Positions 1-8,302 of a stretch of 14,666 nucleotides of DNA are shown here, one piece after another. Position 1 is the first letter of the stretch, and every line of letters starts with the position of its first letter. The notes under the pieces were generated by a model that saw only the letters and a program-made list of their open reading frames with translations, ran no database searches and was not told the origin of the DNA. Both the position numbers and the translations under genes were made by a program. This stretch comes from Silvimonas sp. JCM 19000 (lineage in GTDB: Bacteria; Pseudomonadota; Gammaproteobacteria; Burkholderiales; Chitinibacteraceae): positions 1-14,666 of the forward strand of contig BBFD01000076.1 in NCBI GenBank assembly GCA_001313065.1, given 5' to 3'.

Positions 1-127
1 CGGCGTGGCCTGCTGCAGGCTCCAGCCCATGCTGACCACCAAGCGGGCAGCGCCAGAATGCCACCACCGGCGCCAGTCAGGCCCATGATGCGCCGACGCC
101 AACGCCGAGTATCAATGCCAGCCACAT
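1..127 (-). CDS. TauE/SafE-family permease, N-terminal fragment, frame broken twice
   Basis: The gene runs off the left edge. ATG at 127-125 follows a GGGAGG ribosome-binding site. The first codons read MWLALILGVGVGA. One base is then missing near position 89, and restoring it gives IMGLTGAGGGILALPA. A second base is missing near 43, after which LVVSMGWSLQQATP continues to the edge. The glycine-rich MGLTGAGGGI stretch in a first membrane helix is typical of the TauE/SafE family (sulfite/sulfonate or other small-anion exporters in the inner membrane). The substrate cannot be told from about 43 residues. The start lies 41 bases after the stop of the SRPBCC gene on the same strand, so the two may be co-transcribed. 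As read, the frame stops after 16 codons; both breaks fit the sequence-wide pattern of lost G/C bases. Confidence 0.7.
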
Positions 128-168
128 CGTGCGTCCTCCCGGACGAAATCCATGCAATGCAACAAAGG

Positions 169-585
169 CTAGCTTCCCGTTGATTGTTCGGCGGCGGCCT
201 TCAGTGCCTGCAGCACCTCGCAAAATCGCCGGTCACCATCGCCCCGAATTCAGCCGCCTGCGGGCCCTCAATCTCGGTGGCATAGGTGATCAGGGCGCCC
301 CCATCGGGCAGCGCGGAAATACGGTGATGCACGCGGATCTGGTTGCCTTCGATCACGGTTTCATCGGTAAAGCCCACGCCGGGTTGCACATCGAGCAAGG
401 TGCTGCTCAAGCGGGTGCCGTCGGGCAATTCCATCAAAAAACGTGCTGCCACTGGCGAATGGGCCAGCGAGCGTGATCCGGGCAATCCCGGCATTCCAGT
501 GCTTCCAGCCCGCCACATCGGCAAACAATGCCCAGATGCGTGCGGCTGACGCTGCGACAGCAATGGATTCTTTATGCGTCCACAT
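169..585 (-). CDS. SRPBCC-fold (polyketide cyclase/START-like) protein, frame broken twice
   Basis: Reading from ATG at 585-583 (GGAG about 10 bases upstream) gives MWTHKESIAVAASAARIWAL and onward through FADVAGWKHWN to PFASGSTF. The run of six A at 436-441 is one too long; with five, the protein continues LMELPDGTRLSS to EFGAMVTGDFA. One base missing near 220 then restores EVLQALKAAAEQSTGS and a TAG stop at 171-169. The joined product is about 138 residues, normal for a small single-domain SRPBCC protein. The N-terminal pattern (xSIxVxAsaxxIWxLFADVxxWxxWNxxI) and the ...RISALPDGGALITYxTEIEGP strand are diagnostic of this fold, a helix-grip cavity that binds hydrophobic ligands. No ligand or reaction can be assigned. 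It is probably soluble and precedes the TauE/SafE gene in a likely two-gene unit. Confidence 0.75.
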
Positions 586-672
586 TTTTTTTATGCTCCG
601 GTCTGGATCGGCTGCGACGCCGATCTCACTTTGAGACGTTTGTAGGCAGCTCATCAGCACTACGTAAGTATC

Positions 673-692
673 ATCTGTCTATGGGGACAGAT
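673..692. promoter_or_regulatory. Perfect 7-bp inverted repeat upstream of the acyltransferase gene
   Basis: ATCTGTC and GACAGAT are separated by six bases (TATGGG). The repeat sits in the 154-base divergent gap between the SRPBCC and acyltransferase genes, 48 bases before the acyltransferase start. It could be an operator or a short 5'-UTR hairpin; no T-run follows, so it is not an intrinsic terminator. I see no convincing promoter hexamers in this gap. Confidence 0.4.
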
Positions 693-739
693 TTGATGCA
701 GAATATCGCTGATACACTACGAAGCACAGGAGCAATCCG

Positions 740-1812
740 ATGGCCAAGCCGCGGAACGAGCATGTCTTTAACGGCGTTCAAGCGTTGCGGTTTTTTTGCT
801 GCAATGCTGGTTGTGGTCACCCACGCCACCGGGATGGCCACCGAACGCATGTTGGGCATGGGCCCGGGGCTTTACTGGTTCAATGGCCAGTCGGGGGTCG
901 ACATCTTCTTTGTTATCAGTGGTTTTGTCATGGCTGCCTCGTCCTTTAATGCGCAAGGACAAGCCATGAGCTGGAAGACTTTTGCGCAGCGGCGTATTTT
1001 GCGCGTCGTGCCCATGTACTGGATAGCCACCACGCTCAAGATTGCGATGGTGCTGGCGGTACCTGCCGTGGCCTTGCACACCGTGGTCGACCCGCTGCGG
1101 GTGCTTTGCTCCTATCTGTTCTTGCCCTCATTGAATGAACAAGGTGAAATCTTGCCGCTGTTGACGGTGGGCTGGACCTTGCAGTTCGAGATGTTCTTTT
1201 ATTTTTTTCTTTACCATCGCGCTGTTTTTTGAAGCGACCGCCGCTGTGGTTCTGTGGCGTGATCTTTGCGCTGCTCACCGCGCTGGCCGCCAGCGACATC
1301 CGCGGCAGTAGCGCCATCTGGAGCTATGCCAGCCCGCTGCTGATCGAGTTTATCTATGGCATGGCCATTGCCCGCTTTGCCGCCCGCCCGCGGCTGGGGC
1401 CCGCCGTCGCGGGTGCGCTGGTCATTGTCGGCATCGCGCTGCTGATGAGCATTCATACCTATACCCGCTGGCGCGGCTTTGAATGGGGCTTGCCTGCCGC
1501 ATTGGTCGTGTTGGGGGTGGTGCAGCTGGAACCCTGGCTGGGCAGTCGCATACCCAAAGCCGTGCTGGAACAAGGCGCGGCATCTTATGTGTTGTATCTG
1601 TTCCATCCGTTTCTGGTGCCCGCGGTGGGCGTATTGCTGATCAAGTTAAACGTACTGAGCATTACCGCTGCGGTCTTGTTGTGTCTGATCATCAGCCCGC
1701 TCATGGCTTGGTGATTCATCGTTTGATCGAAAATCCGCTCAATCGCTATCTGAAAACCGCCACCGCGCCAGGCGGAGCGTTTCGCCGCAAGGCAGCCAGC
1801 TTCGGGGGTTAA
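740..1812 (+). CDS. Acyltransferase-3 (OafA/YrhL-like) integral membrane protein, frame broken four times
   Basis: The likely start is ATG 740, with AGGAG seven bases upstream. It gives MAKPRNEHVFNGVQALRFFA once one T is removed from the seven-T run at 791-797. Further breaks are one extra T in 1202-1208, one extra T in 1225-1230, and one G missing near 1710. The corrected product is about 356 residues with about ten hydrophobic helices. Family marks are the LRFFAAMLVVVTH segment with the conserved helix-1 His (about H28), GVDIFFVISGFVM, RRILRVVPMYW, TLQFEMFFYFFFTIALFL, and the final VIHRLIENPLNRYL. These inner-membrane enzymes move acyl groups, commonly acetyl, onto extracytoplasmic sugars of LPS, exopolysaccharide or peptidoglycan. 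The acceptor here is unknown. Its stop shares bases with the convergent LysR stop. Confidence 0.88.
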
Positions 1813-2722
1813 GCGGAACGGTGCGCGGCCTGGCCCGGCGCATTCAAGCGGTCCTTCCACCATTGCCACGCCGGACCGATGCTTTGCCCGGCGCGCCACG
1901 CCACATGCATCGCCAGCGGCATGCCGCCTTCCGGCACCAGCGCCAGCGGCAGGCTGATCAACTGCCGCTGGCCAGATCAGCCTGTATCGAATGCAGCGGC
2001 ATAAAGCCCCAGCCCATGCCCGCCAACAGCATGGTGTGTTTCACGCCAGATCGGATAGCCGCCACGTGCGTCCGAGAGCACTGCATAATCTTTGCCTGCG
2101 GTGAGCGCGCTGCGGTCGGTGAGCACCAGTTGCGTATGCGGGCGCAGCGCGGCGCGTTCGATCGGGCCGGCTTGCAGCGCCAGCGGATGTGTTGGTGCGG
2201 CCACGGCGACCACTTTGACCGGCGGCAAAGCGTAGCCTTCCAGCCCGGCCGGTAACTCGGGCAAGGTGGCCAGAATGCCCAGTTGCGCACTGCCTGCCAG
2301 CACCCGTTCGGCCACCGCGCCCAATGCCTCTACATATAAACGGAACGCCACGCTGGGGAATTCGGTCCGAAAATCCGCCAGCGCGGCCAGCAATCTGGGT
2401 AAAGGATAATAAACATCAACCGCCAGGCCCAATTCAGCCTCCAGCCATGGCTGATTGCCGCTGCGCGTGCCTGCAATTGATCGACTTGTTGCAATACCCC
2501 GCGCGCATCATTCAGCAGGGTTTGCCCGGTGGCGGTGAGCGTGGCGCGATAACGGCTGCGGTCAAACAATTGCACGCCCAATTGCGATTCCAGCGTGGCG
2601 ATGGTGTAGCTCACCGCAGATTGCGTACGGCCAACCTGGCGCGAGGCCGCCAGAAAACTGCCCGATTGCGCCACGGCAGCAAATACGCGCAATTGCTCCA
2701 GCGATATTCTTTCCAGATTCAC
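1809..2722 (-). CDS. LysR-family transcriptional regulator, frame broken about three times
   Basis: The GTG start at 2722-2720 has GAGG seven bases upstream. The N-terminus contains the LysR winged helix-turn-helix, roughly residues 5-62: LEQLRVFAAVAQSGSFLAAS, then QVGRTQSAVSYTIATLESQL and GVQLFDRS. A missing base near 2442 restores HGWEAELGLAVDVYYPLPRL and the type-2 periplasmic-binding-protein-like effector domain. A second break near 2045 leads into VKHTMLLAGMGWGFMPLHSI. A missing base near 1964 restores SGQLISLPLALVPEGGMPL and a natural TAA at 1811-1809. The joined length is about 304 residues, normal for the family. It is transcribed away from the two pirin genes with an ATC-N9-GAT site between them, so control of the pirin genes and of itself is the natural inference. 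The inducer is unknown. Confidence 0.88.
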
Positions 2723-2733
2723 GCCCCGGCCTC

Positions 2734-2748
2734 ATCAAATAGATTGAT
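2734..2748. promoter_or_regulatory. Candidate LysR-type operator (ATC-N9-GAT, T-N11-A)
   Basis: ATCAA and TTGAT form a perfect inverted repeat around five bases. It matches both the classic LysR-type consensus ATC-N9-GAT and the T-N11-A rule. It starts 12 bases upstream of the LysR start codon. It lies about 66 bases upstream of the start point expected from the proposed pirin -10 element, where LysR recognition sites usually sit. A second dyad, TATA-N11-TATA, at 2748-2766 adjoins it toward the pirin promoter and could be the activation site. Binding is inferred. Confidence 0.55.
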
Positions 2749-2771
2749 ATAGATGGCCAGAATATAGCCAG

Positions 2772-2800
2772 TTTCTTTGTATATCGTCGACCGGCACAAT
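2772..2800 (+). promoter_or_regulatory. Possible sigma-70 promoter for the pirin genes
   Basis: TTTCTT (2772-2777) and CACAAT (2795-2800) are separated by 17 bases, which would start transcription near 2807, about 46 bases before the first pirin gene. The -35 match is poor, as expected for an activator-dependent promoter. The assignment rests mainly on position. Confidence 0.3.
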
Positions 2801-2852
2801 GCTCGGCATACGCACATCGGATGGTGTGCCTAACCCAACAAGGAGAACGGCA

Positions 2853-3722
2853 ATGACCGGCTTTCTGAATCTTTCCACTGTGCAACGGAGTCGCCAGGTT
2901 GAACGCCTGGTCAATGGCATCCCCACCACCGATGGTGCGGGCGTTAAATTGACCCGGGTATTAACACATGATTTGCAACGTCGGCTTGATCCGTTCTTGA
3001 TGCTGGATGCATTCCGCTCGGATGATCCCGACGACTATATCGCCGGCTTTCCCAACCACCCGCATCGCGGCTTTGAAACCGTTACCTATATGCTGAATGG
3101 CCGCATGCGCCATCGTGATAGCCGTGGAAATGAAGGCTTGCTGAGCGAAGGCGGCGTGCAATGGATGACCGCCGGGCGCGGCCTGATTCATAGCGAGATT
3201 CCCGAGCAGCAAGATGGCTTGATGGAAGGGTTTCAGCTGTGGCTGAACCTGCCCGGCAAAAAAAACAAGATGATCGCGCCGTGGTATCGCGATATTCCGG
3301 CAGCAGACATCCCGGTGCACCAACTGGCTGATGGCGTTGAAGTAAAGCTGATTGCTGGCCAGCTGGGCGATGCTGCAGGCGCGGTAACGCGAGAAGATAC
3401 CGAGCCGCTGTATCTGGATATCAGTGTGCCAGCCGGCATCACCACGCATTTGCCTTTGCCGGCAAATGTGAATGCGTTCATCTATGTCTATCGCGGCAGC
3501 GTCAAGATTGATGATCGTGGCGTAAAGAGCACGCAAATGGCCGTTTTGGGCAATGGCGATTTTGATGGCGTGCGCATCAGCGCCCAGGAAGAACCGGCCC
3601 GCTTGTTGTTGATTGCCGGTAAGCCTCTGAATGAGCCGATCGCGCAATACGGCCCGTTTGTTATGAACAACCGTGCCGAACTGGAACAAGCTTTTGCCGA
3701 TTACCAGGCCGGTACGTTCTAA
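2853..3722 (+). CDS. Pirin-family cupin protein (first of two)
   Basis: ATG 2853 is chosen over an in-frame ATG at 2799 because AGGAGA (2841-2846) lies six bases before it. The product is 289 residues, typical of bacterial pirins. The N-terminal cupin carries the pirin metal ligands: H69 and H71 in NHPHRGFETVTYML, and H113 and E115 in GRGLIHSEIPE. The C-terminal cupin is degenerate, as usual. Pirins are cytosolic Fe-binding proteins; some bacterial members cleave quercetin (YhhW type) and others regulate metabolic enzymes. Sequence alone cannot choose between these roles. The frame is intact. A LysR gene diverges from it, and a second pirin gene follows after a hairpin, suggesting one regulon. 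Confidence 0.93.
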   Translation: MTGFLNLSTVQRSRQVERLVNGIPTTDGAGVKLTRVLTHDLQRRLDPFLMLDAFRSDDPDDYIAGFPNHPHRGFETVTYMLNGRMRHRDSRGNEGLLSEGGVQWMTAGRGLIHSEIPEQQDGLMEGFQLWLNLPGKKNKMIAPWYRDIPAADIPVHQLADGVEVKLIAGQLGDAAGAVTREDTEPLYLDISVPAGITTHLPLPANVNAFIYVYRGSVKIDDRGVKSTQMAVLGNGDFDGVRISAQEEPARLLLIAGKPLNEPIAQYGPFVMNNRAELEQAFADYQAGTF

Positions 3723-3743
3723 GCTGCCTTATTCTGTTTGAAC

Positions 3744-3769
3744 CACAACCCGCTCGCAGGCGGGTTGTG
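3744..3769 (+). terminator. Hairpin between the two pirin genes (terminator or attenuator-like)
   Basis: CACAACCCGC pairs perfectly with GCGGGTTGTG around a six-base loop (TCGCAG). Only TTCTGT follows rather than a solid U-tract, so termination may be partial, or the stem may protect the upstream message end. It sits 21 bases after the first pirin stop and 23 bases before the second start. Confidence 0.6.
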
Positions 3770-3792
3770 TTCTGTCCGCTGGGAGGCTATCG

Positions 3793-4674
3793 ATGAATAC
3801 GCCCGTGTTAAAACTTAAAGGCCGCGCCGAAACCGTGGGCGGTTTGCCGGTTAATCGTTTATTGCCCGCCGTGCAGCAACGCGCAGTGGGGCCTTTTGTT
3901 TTTTTTGTTGATCATATTGGCCCGGCCGCGTTTGGTGCCGGCCAGGGCATTAATGTGCCACCTCATCCGCATATAGGCTTGGCCACGGTGACCTATTTGC
4001 TGGAAGGCGAGCAATTGCATCGCGACAGTCTGGGCACTGAGCAATTGATTTATCCCGGCGATATCAATCTGATGAGCGCGGGCCGCGGCATCGCGCATTC
4101 CGAGCGTACCCCGCCAAGCCAGCGCAATGGCGGACGCATACACGGCGTGCAGACCTGGCTGGCTTTGCCCTTGTCGCATGAAACCAGCGAGCCGCATTTT
4201 GATCATTACCCGGCCAGCGCATTGCCACGGTTTGAGCGCGACGGCGTGGATGTGACCGTATTGATCGGCCAATTGTGGCAGCAGCAATCACCGGTGCGGT
4301 TTCCTGCCGAAACGTTATATGCAGTCATGCGCATCCCGGCGGGCGGCCAGATCACGATTCCAGCCGCGGCCACCGAACGCGCGCTTTGCCTTATTGAAGG
4401 TGACGCCAGCCTGGCCGGTGAACCGCTCGATCGCGGCGACCTCAGCGTGTTACAGACTGGCTATGAGCCCAGCGTCACCAGCGCGGGGGGTGGCACGGTG
4501 CTGTTGCTGGGCGGTGCGCCGCTGGATGCGCCGCGACATTTGTGGTGGAACTACGTGGCCAGCCGCCGCGAGTTGATCGAAGCCGCCAAACTGGCGTGGC
4601 AAGAAGACCGGGTCGGCCAGGTGCCGAACGAAACCGAACGCTTGCCCTTGCCCATCGTGCGCGCGCATTCCTGA
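3793..4674 (+). CDS. Pirin-family cupin protein (second of two)
   Basis: ATG 3793 is preceded by GGGAGG (3781-3786) at six bases. The product is 293 residues and in frame throughout. The four metal ligands are present: H58 and H60 in PPHPHIGLATVTYLL, and H102 and E104 in GRGIAHSERTPP. It is clearly diverged from the upstream pirin: it starts MNTPVLKLKGRAETVGGLPV and has a longer insert before HGVQTWLALP. The pair is therefore probably two paralogous subfamilies rather than a recent duplication. The role is most likely a cytosolic iron-dependent dioxygenase or regulatory protein, as for its neighbour. It is either co-transcribed through the hairpin at 3744-3769 or expressed at a lower level. 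Confidence 0.92.
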   Translation: MNTPVLKLKGRAETVGGLPVNRLLPAVQQRAVGPFVFFVDHIGPAAFGAGQGINVPPHPHIGLATVTYLLEGEQLHRDSLGTEQLIYPGDINLMSAGRGIAHSERTPPSQRNGGRIHGVQTWLALPLSHETSEPHFDHYPASALPRFERDGVDVTVLIGQLWQQQSPVRFPAETLYAVMRIPAGGQITIPAAATERALCLIEGDASLAGEPLDRGDLSVLQTGYEPSVTSAGGGTVLLLGGAPLDAPRHLWWNYVASRRELIEAAKLAWQEDRVGQVPNETERLPLPIVRAHS

Positions 4675-4720
4675 AGCCGGTAGCACTGCGCGGCCCTTGC
4701 ACGAACATCCGGCGGCGATT

Positions 4721-4737
4721 GCCACAGGCAGTGTGGC
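4721..4737 (+). terminator. Short perfect hairpin after the pirin unit
   Basis: GCCACA and TGTGGC flank a five-base loop. No T-run follows, so this is only a weak candidate for ending the pirin transcript before sbcB. Just downstream, TACAAT at 4756-4761 is a good -10 hexamer for sbcB but lacks a clear -35. Confidence 0.3.
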
Positions 4738-4791
4738 TGCGCGGCGTGGGCACGTTACAATGCCGGATTGCCCACGCCCCTGCCCGCTTCC

Positions 4792-6218
4792 ATGGCCGCT
4801 AACACCTTTTTTTTCTGGCACGACTACGAGACTTTTGGCGCCGTGCCGCGACGCGATCGTCCGGCCCAGTTTGCCGGCATTCGTACCGATGCCGAGCTCA
4901 ATGAAATCGCCGAACCGGTCGAGTTATTCTGCCAACCTACGCCCGACTGGCTACCCGATCCGCAATCCTGCTTGATCACCGGCATTACTCCTCAGCAAGC
5001 CATGGCGCGCGGCGTGCCGGAATACCAGTTTGCCGCCGCTATCGAGCGCGAACTGGCGCAACCAGGCACGGTGGGCGCGGGTTATAACTCGATCCGCTTT
5101 GATGATGAAGTCACCCGCTTTCTGTTCTGGCGCAATCTGTTCGACCCTATGCGCGCGAATGGCAGAACGAATGCGGGCGCTGGGATTTGCTCGATACCGT
5201 GCGCACCGCGTATGCGCTGCGCCCCGACGGCATCCAGTGGCCCACCAATGACGAAGGCAAGACCAGTTTCCGGCTGGAACATCTGAGCGCCGCCAACGGC
5301 CTGGCGCACGAGGCCGCACACGATGCGGTATCGGACGTGCGCGCCACCATCGCGCTGGCCCGTCTGATCCGCCAGCACAATCCGCGCTTGTTTGATTTCT
5401 GCCTGAGCTTGCGCAAAAAAAAGATCGCGTGATGGTGGAACTGGGCACCGAGCCCAAGCCGTTTTTTGCACGTATCCGGCATGTTCGGGGTGGAGCGTGG
5501 CTGCATCGCCATCGTCTATCCGCTGGGTTGGCATCCCACCAACAAGAACGAACTGATCGTGTGGGATCTGGCATTTGATCCGGCCGAGATGGTGGGACTG
5601 GGCAGCGACGAACTGCGCGTGCGGATGTTTACCCGCGCCACCGAGTTGCCGGAAGGCGTTAGCCGCCTGCCCATCAAAACCATCCATATCAACAAATCAC
5701 CCGTCGTAATCGGCAACCTCAACACGCTGACGCCCGCCATGGCCGAGCGGTGGCAAATCGATAAAGACCAGGCGTTGCGCTATGCGGCCGCGTTTGCCGA
5801 GGCGCCCAAGCCGGACTGGAAAGCGGTATTTGCTCGCCCCGCCGCCAGCCGTGTCGACGTAGACGAAGATTTGTACGGCGGCTTTGTCGGCAATAACGAC
5901 CGCCGCGAACTAGACCGACTGCGCGGCATGGATGGCCCGACACTGGCCAGCACGCGCAGCAGTTTTGATGACGGCCGCCTGGAAGAACTGGTCTTCCGTT
6001 ATCGCGCCCGCAACTTTGCCGACACCTTGAGCGCAGAAGAACAAGCGCGCTGGCAGCAATTGCGCGTGGCGCGCTTGATAGAAGGCCAGGGCGGATATCG
6101 CACGCTGGAAACCCTGGCCGAGTCCATCGATACCTTGTCCGAGATTGCTGATGATCGCGCCGCGGGCATCCTCGAAGCCCTGTATGACTATGCCGAAACC
6201 GTCGCACCAGAATGGTGA
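4792..6218 (+). CDS. sbcB: Exodeoxyribonuclease I, frame broken three times
   Basis: This enzyme digests single-stranded DNA 3' to 5' in recombination and mismatch repair. From ATG 4792 the protein begins MAANTFFFWHDYETFG, with DEDD-motif residues D11 and E13. D104 lies in YNSIRFDDEVTR, and H177 and D182 in HDAVSDV; these match E. coli ExoI spacing. Breaks are one C missing from the run near 5147 (giving NLFDPYAREWQ), a wrong-length A-run at 5415-5422, and one extra T at 5462-5467. After the last, LHVSGMFGVERGCIAIVYPL continues through the SH3-like and helical C-terminal parts to TGA at 6218. The corrected length is about 474 residues, normal for SbcB. No strong ribosome-binding site precedes ATG 4792; a TTG at 4768 is a less likely start. 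Confidence 0.92.
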
Positions 6219-6268
6219 AGCGGTGTTAGCATGCCTGCTTTTCCAGATTGCATAACGGACCAGCTGGC

Positions 6269-7334
6269 ATGATTTCTCGCGTCACCGCTTTGTTTCCGCT
6301 GTGGGCCATCCTGTTTTCGGTGGCCGCTTATTTTTTCGCCCTCCAGCTTCAGCGCGGTCGGCCCGTACGTGCCGCAATTGCTGGGCGCCATCATGTTTGC
6401 CATGGGCCTGACCCTGACTGTTGGCGACTTCAAGCGCGTGCTGACCCGCCCCGCCCCGGTGGCGGCGGGCATCCTGCTGCATTACCTGGTCATGCCGCTG
6501 GCGGCATGGTTGCTGGCCCACGCCCTGCAAATGCCGCCGCAGTTGACGGCGGGCATGGTGCTGGTGGGCAGCGTTGCCAGCGGCACAGCCTCTAACGTGA
6601 TCATTTATCTGGCGCGCGGCGACGTGGCATTGTCGGTCACCATTTCTGCGTTATCGACTGTGGTGGGCGTAGTCGCCACGCCGCTGCTGGCGCGCCTGTA
6701 TATCGATACATCGATCTCGGTCGACGTGGTCGGCATGCTGGTCAGCATCCTCAAAATCGTTATTGCGCCGATCGCGGCCGGGCTGGTGCTTTATCGCGTC
6801 TTTCCCCGGGTGGTCCGCAAGCTCGAGCCCATCCTGCCTTTGCTGTCGATGCTGTGCATCGTGGTCATCATTGGCTCGGTGGTGGCTGGCAGCCAGAAAT
6901 TTATCGCCAGTGTCGGTGCCGTGGTGATCATCGGTGTGATCCTGCATAACGCACTTGGCTTGCTCGGCGGTTATTGGGGCGGCCGCTTGCTGGGCTTTGA
7001 TGAATCGGTTTGCCGCACCTTGGCGATTGAGGTGGGTATGCAGAATTCCGGACTGGCGGCCACCTTGGGCAAACTGTATTTCGGCCCGCTGGCCGCATTG
7101 CCGGGCGCGCTGTTTTCCGTCTGGCACAACTTGTCCGGCGCCATGCTGGCGGGATATTGGCAGCGTAAGCACATCCCGCTCGCTGTTCAAAGATTGAAGC
7201 AGCAACCCCGGCCAGGGCCGGGGCAATCTCAGTCTTTGCGCAGACCTTCCCATAAGGTGCGCAACAAGGTGTCGGTGTGGTCCTGGGTGTATTCCCAGAA
7301 GAATGCCCCGGCCAGACCTTGCTCCTTGATGTAA
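6269..7334 (+). CDS. Bile acid:sodium symporter (BASS) family transporter, frame broken near the N-terminus
   Basis: ATG 6269 gives [20 protein letters not shown]. The six-T run at 6331-6336 is one too long; with five, the frame joins [20 protein letters not shown] and runs on. The body has about nine to ten membrane helices. Two diagnostic stretches are [20 protein letters not shown] (crossover/sodium-site region) and [16 protein letters not shown]. The pattern resembles PanS/YocS-type carriers of small carboxylates such as ketopantoate or pantothenate, but the substrate is not proven. Family homology appears to end at [13 protein letters not shown] (about 7160). The in-frame stop at 7334 adds a basic tail that overlaps the GH18 gene and crosses the hairpin at 7206-7223. 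A late indel with a true stop at 7197 (or earlier) is therefore quite possible. Confidence 0.88.
7206..7223. terminator. GC-rich hairpin between the convergent BASS and GH18 genes
   Basis: CCCCGGCC and GGCCGGGG form a perfect dyad around AG (in practice a seven-pair stem with a four-base loop). It lies six bases beyond the GH18 stop and just after the probable true end of the transporter. It has no U-tract on either strand. It is best read as a bidirectional terminator or transcript-end stem. Confidence 0.5.
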
Positions 7335-8302
7335 TCGATCTTGTGCTGCAATGACTCTGCATTCTCATAACTGATAAAGCGGTCGCCATCGAGCAGCCAC
7401 GGCGCCTTTGCCGCCTCATCCCAATGCGTTTGTGCGCCACCGGGAATCAGCTTGCCGACGATCTCATCGTAATCATGCGAGGTATTGCTCTGCGGCGTGC
7501 CCGGCGCGCCCAGACCCGCAGCACCCACTCCCGCCAGGCCCCGGCCATAGAAGGCCGCGCCCAGCACCAGCTTGTAGGCCGGCAAACCGGCCGCCACAAA
7601 TAGCTCGACCGAGCGCTGGCAGCTATCCCCTTCCGGATCAACTGGCGTATTGAACAGATTGGTATGGTGGCCCGCGCGCCGGGCCCAGCCGTTGTAGTAG
7701 TCGTAGGTCATCAGATTGACGAAATCGCACAGCCGCGCGACTTCGGCCATTTCCACGCCGTCGAGATAATACTGGCCCGCACCCGCCGCAATCGTCAGCA
7801 GATAACGCTCACTGCCACGGCGGCCTTGCGCATCCGACAAGGCATCCAGCTTGTCCCGCAGGCAAGCCAGCAGCAGCGTGAAATTCTGTTTGTCTTCCGG
7901 CCGCGCCACAATGCTGGCCATGTCATTGGACGGATATTCCCAATCCAGATCAATGCCATCAAAGCCGCGTTGCTGCATGAATGCGATGGCCGAATCGGCG
8001 AAGATATCGCGGCTTGTTGCGCTAAGCGCCGCATCGGAGAAACCGTCGGCCGACCAGCCGCCAATCGAAATCAGCAATTTGAGCTGCGGGTTATGTTGTT
8101 TCAGGGCGCGCAGGCTGGCGAAATCTTCTTCGCGGCGTGGCTGGTCGCCGGTGTCTTCCGGCCGGGTAAACAGCACCACCTTGCCATCGCGGATGTTGGC
8201 AAAGGCGTAGCAGATATGGGTCAGGCGCTGGGCATCGCGGGCGAGCGGCAGTCCGCTCCAATCATTCCAGCCGGCAATATAAGCGAGCAGTATCGAGGAC
8301 AT
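7229..8302 (-). CDS. Glycoside hydrolase family 18 (chitinase-like), no signal peptide
   Basis: This is an intact 357-residue single-domain enzyme. ATG at 8302-8300 leads directly into the first barrel strand ([11 protein letters not shown]), with no signal peptide, lipobox or chitin-binding module. GH18 marks are SIGGWS (79-84), the catalytic DGxDxDxE motif [11 protein letters not shown] with D118, D120 and acid E122, MTYDYYNGW (198-206), and GAFFWEY with barrel W336. GH18 enzymes cleave GlcNAc beta-1,4 linkages by substrate-assisted catalysis. Lack of an export signal suggests action on imported chito-oligosaccharides or another cytoplasmic glycan, or export by an unseen route. The 155-base gap upstream (8303-8457) holds no gene; a weak -10-like CATAAT (minus strand, 8374-8369) is the only promoter hint. 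It may also read through from the RidA gene. Confidence 0.93.
   Translation of the reverse strand: MSSILLAYIAGWNDWSGLPLARDAQRLTHICYAFANIRDGKVVLFTRPEDTGDQPRREEDFASLRALKQHNPQLKLLISIGGWSADGFSDAALSATSRDIFADSAIAFMQQRGFDGIDLDWEYPSNDMASIVARPEDKQNFTLLLACLRDKLDALSDAQGRRGSERYLLTIAAGAGQYYLDGVEMAEVARLCDFVNLMTYDYYNGWARRAGHHTNLFNTPVDPEGDSCQRSVELFVAAGLPAYKLVLGAAFYGRGLAGVGAAGLGAPGTPQSNTSHDYDEIVGKLIPGGAQTHWDEAAKAPWLLDGDRFISYENAESLQHKIDYIKEQGLAGAFFWEYTQDHTDTLLRTLWEGLRKD

Noticed and set aside
1..585. Broken TauE/SafE and SRPBCC genes as pseudogenes
   Set aside because: Each is restored to normal family sequence by single-base corrections of the same kind seen elsewhere; there are no substitution stops or deletions.
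791..1230. Homopolymer tracts in the acyltransferase as a phase-variation switch
   Set aside because: Surface-glycan acyltransferases can be phase variable. Here, however, the same run-length errors occur in sbcB, cls and other housekeeping genes, and several runs in one gene are off at once, so sequence error is the simpler reading.
1821..2255. Open frame of 144 codons on the plus strand opposite the LysR gene
   Set aside because: It is the complement of the LysR effector domain, which is recognisable after frame correction.
2799..2852. Earlier in-frame ATG (2799) as the start of the first pirin
   Set aside because: It overlaps the likely promoter -10 and has no ribosome-binding site, while ATG 2853 has AGGAGA at ideal spacing.
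2961..3689. Open frame of 242 codons on the minus strand inside the first pirin gene
   Set aside because: It lies fully antisense to an intact pirin gene with all metal ligands; the translation is rich in His, Gln and Ile with no recognisable fold, typical of a shadow frame.
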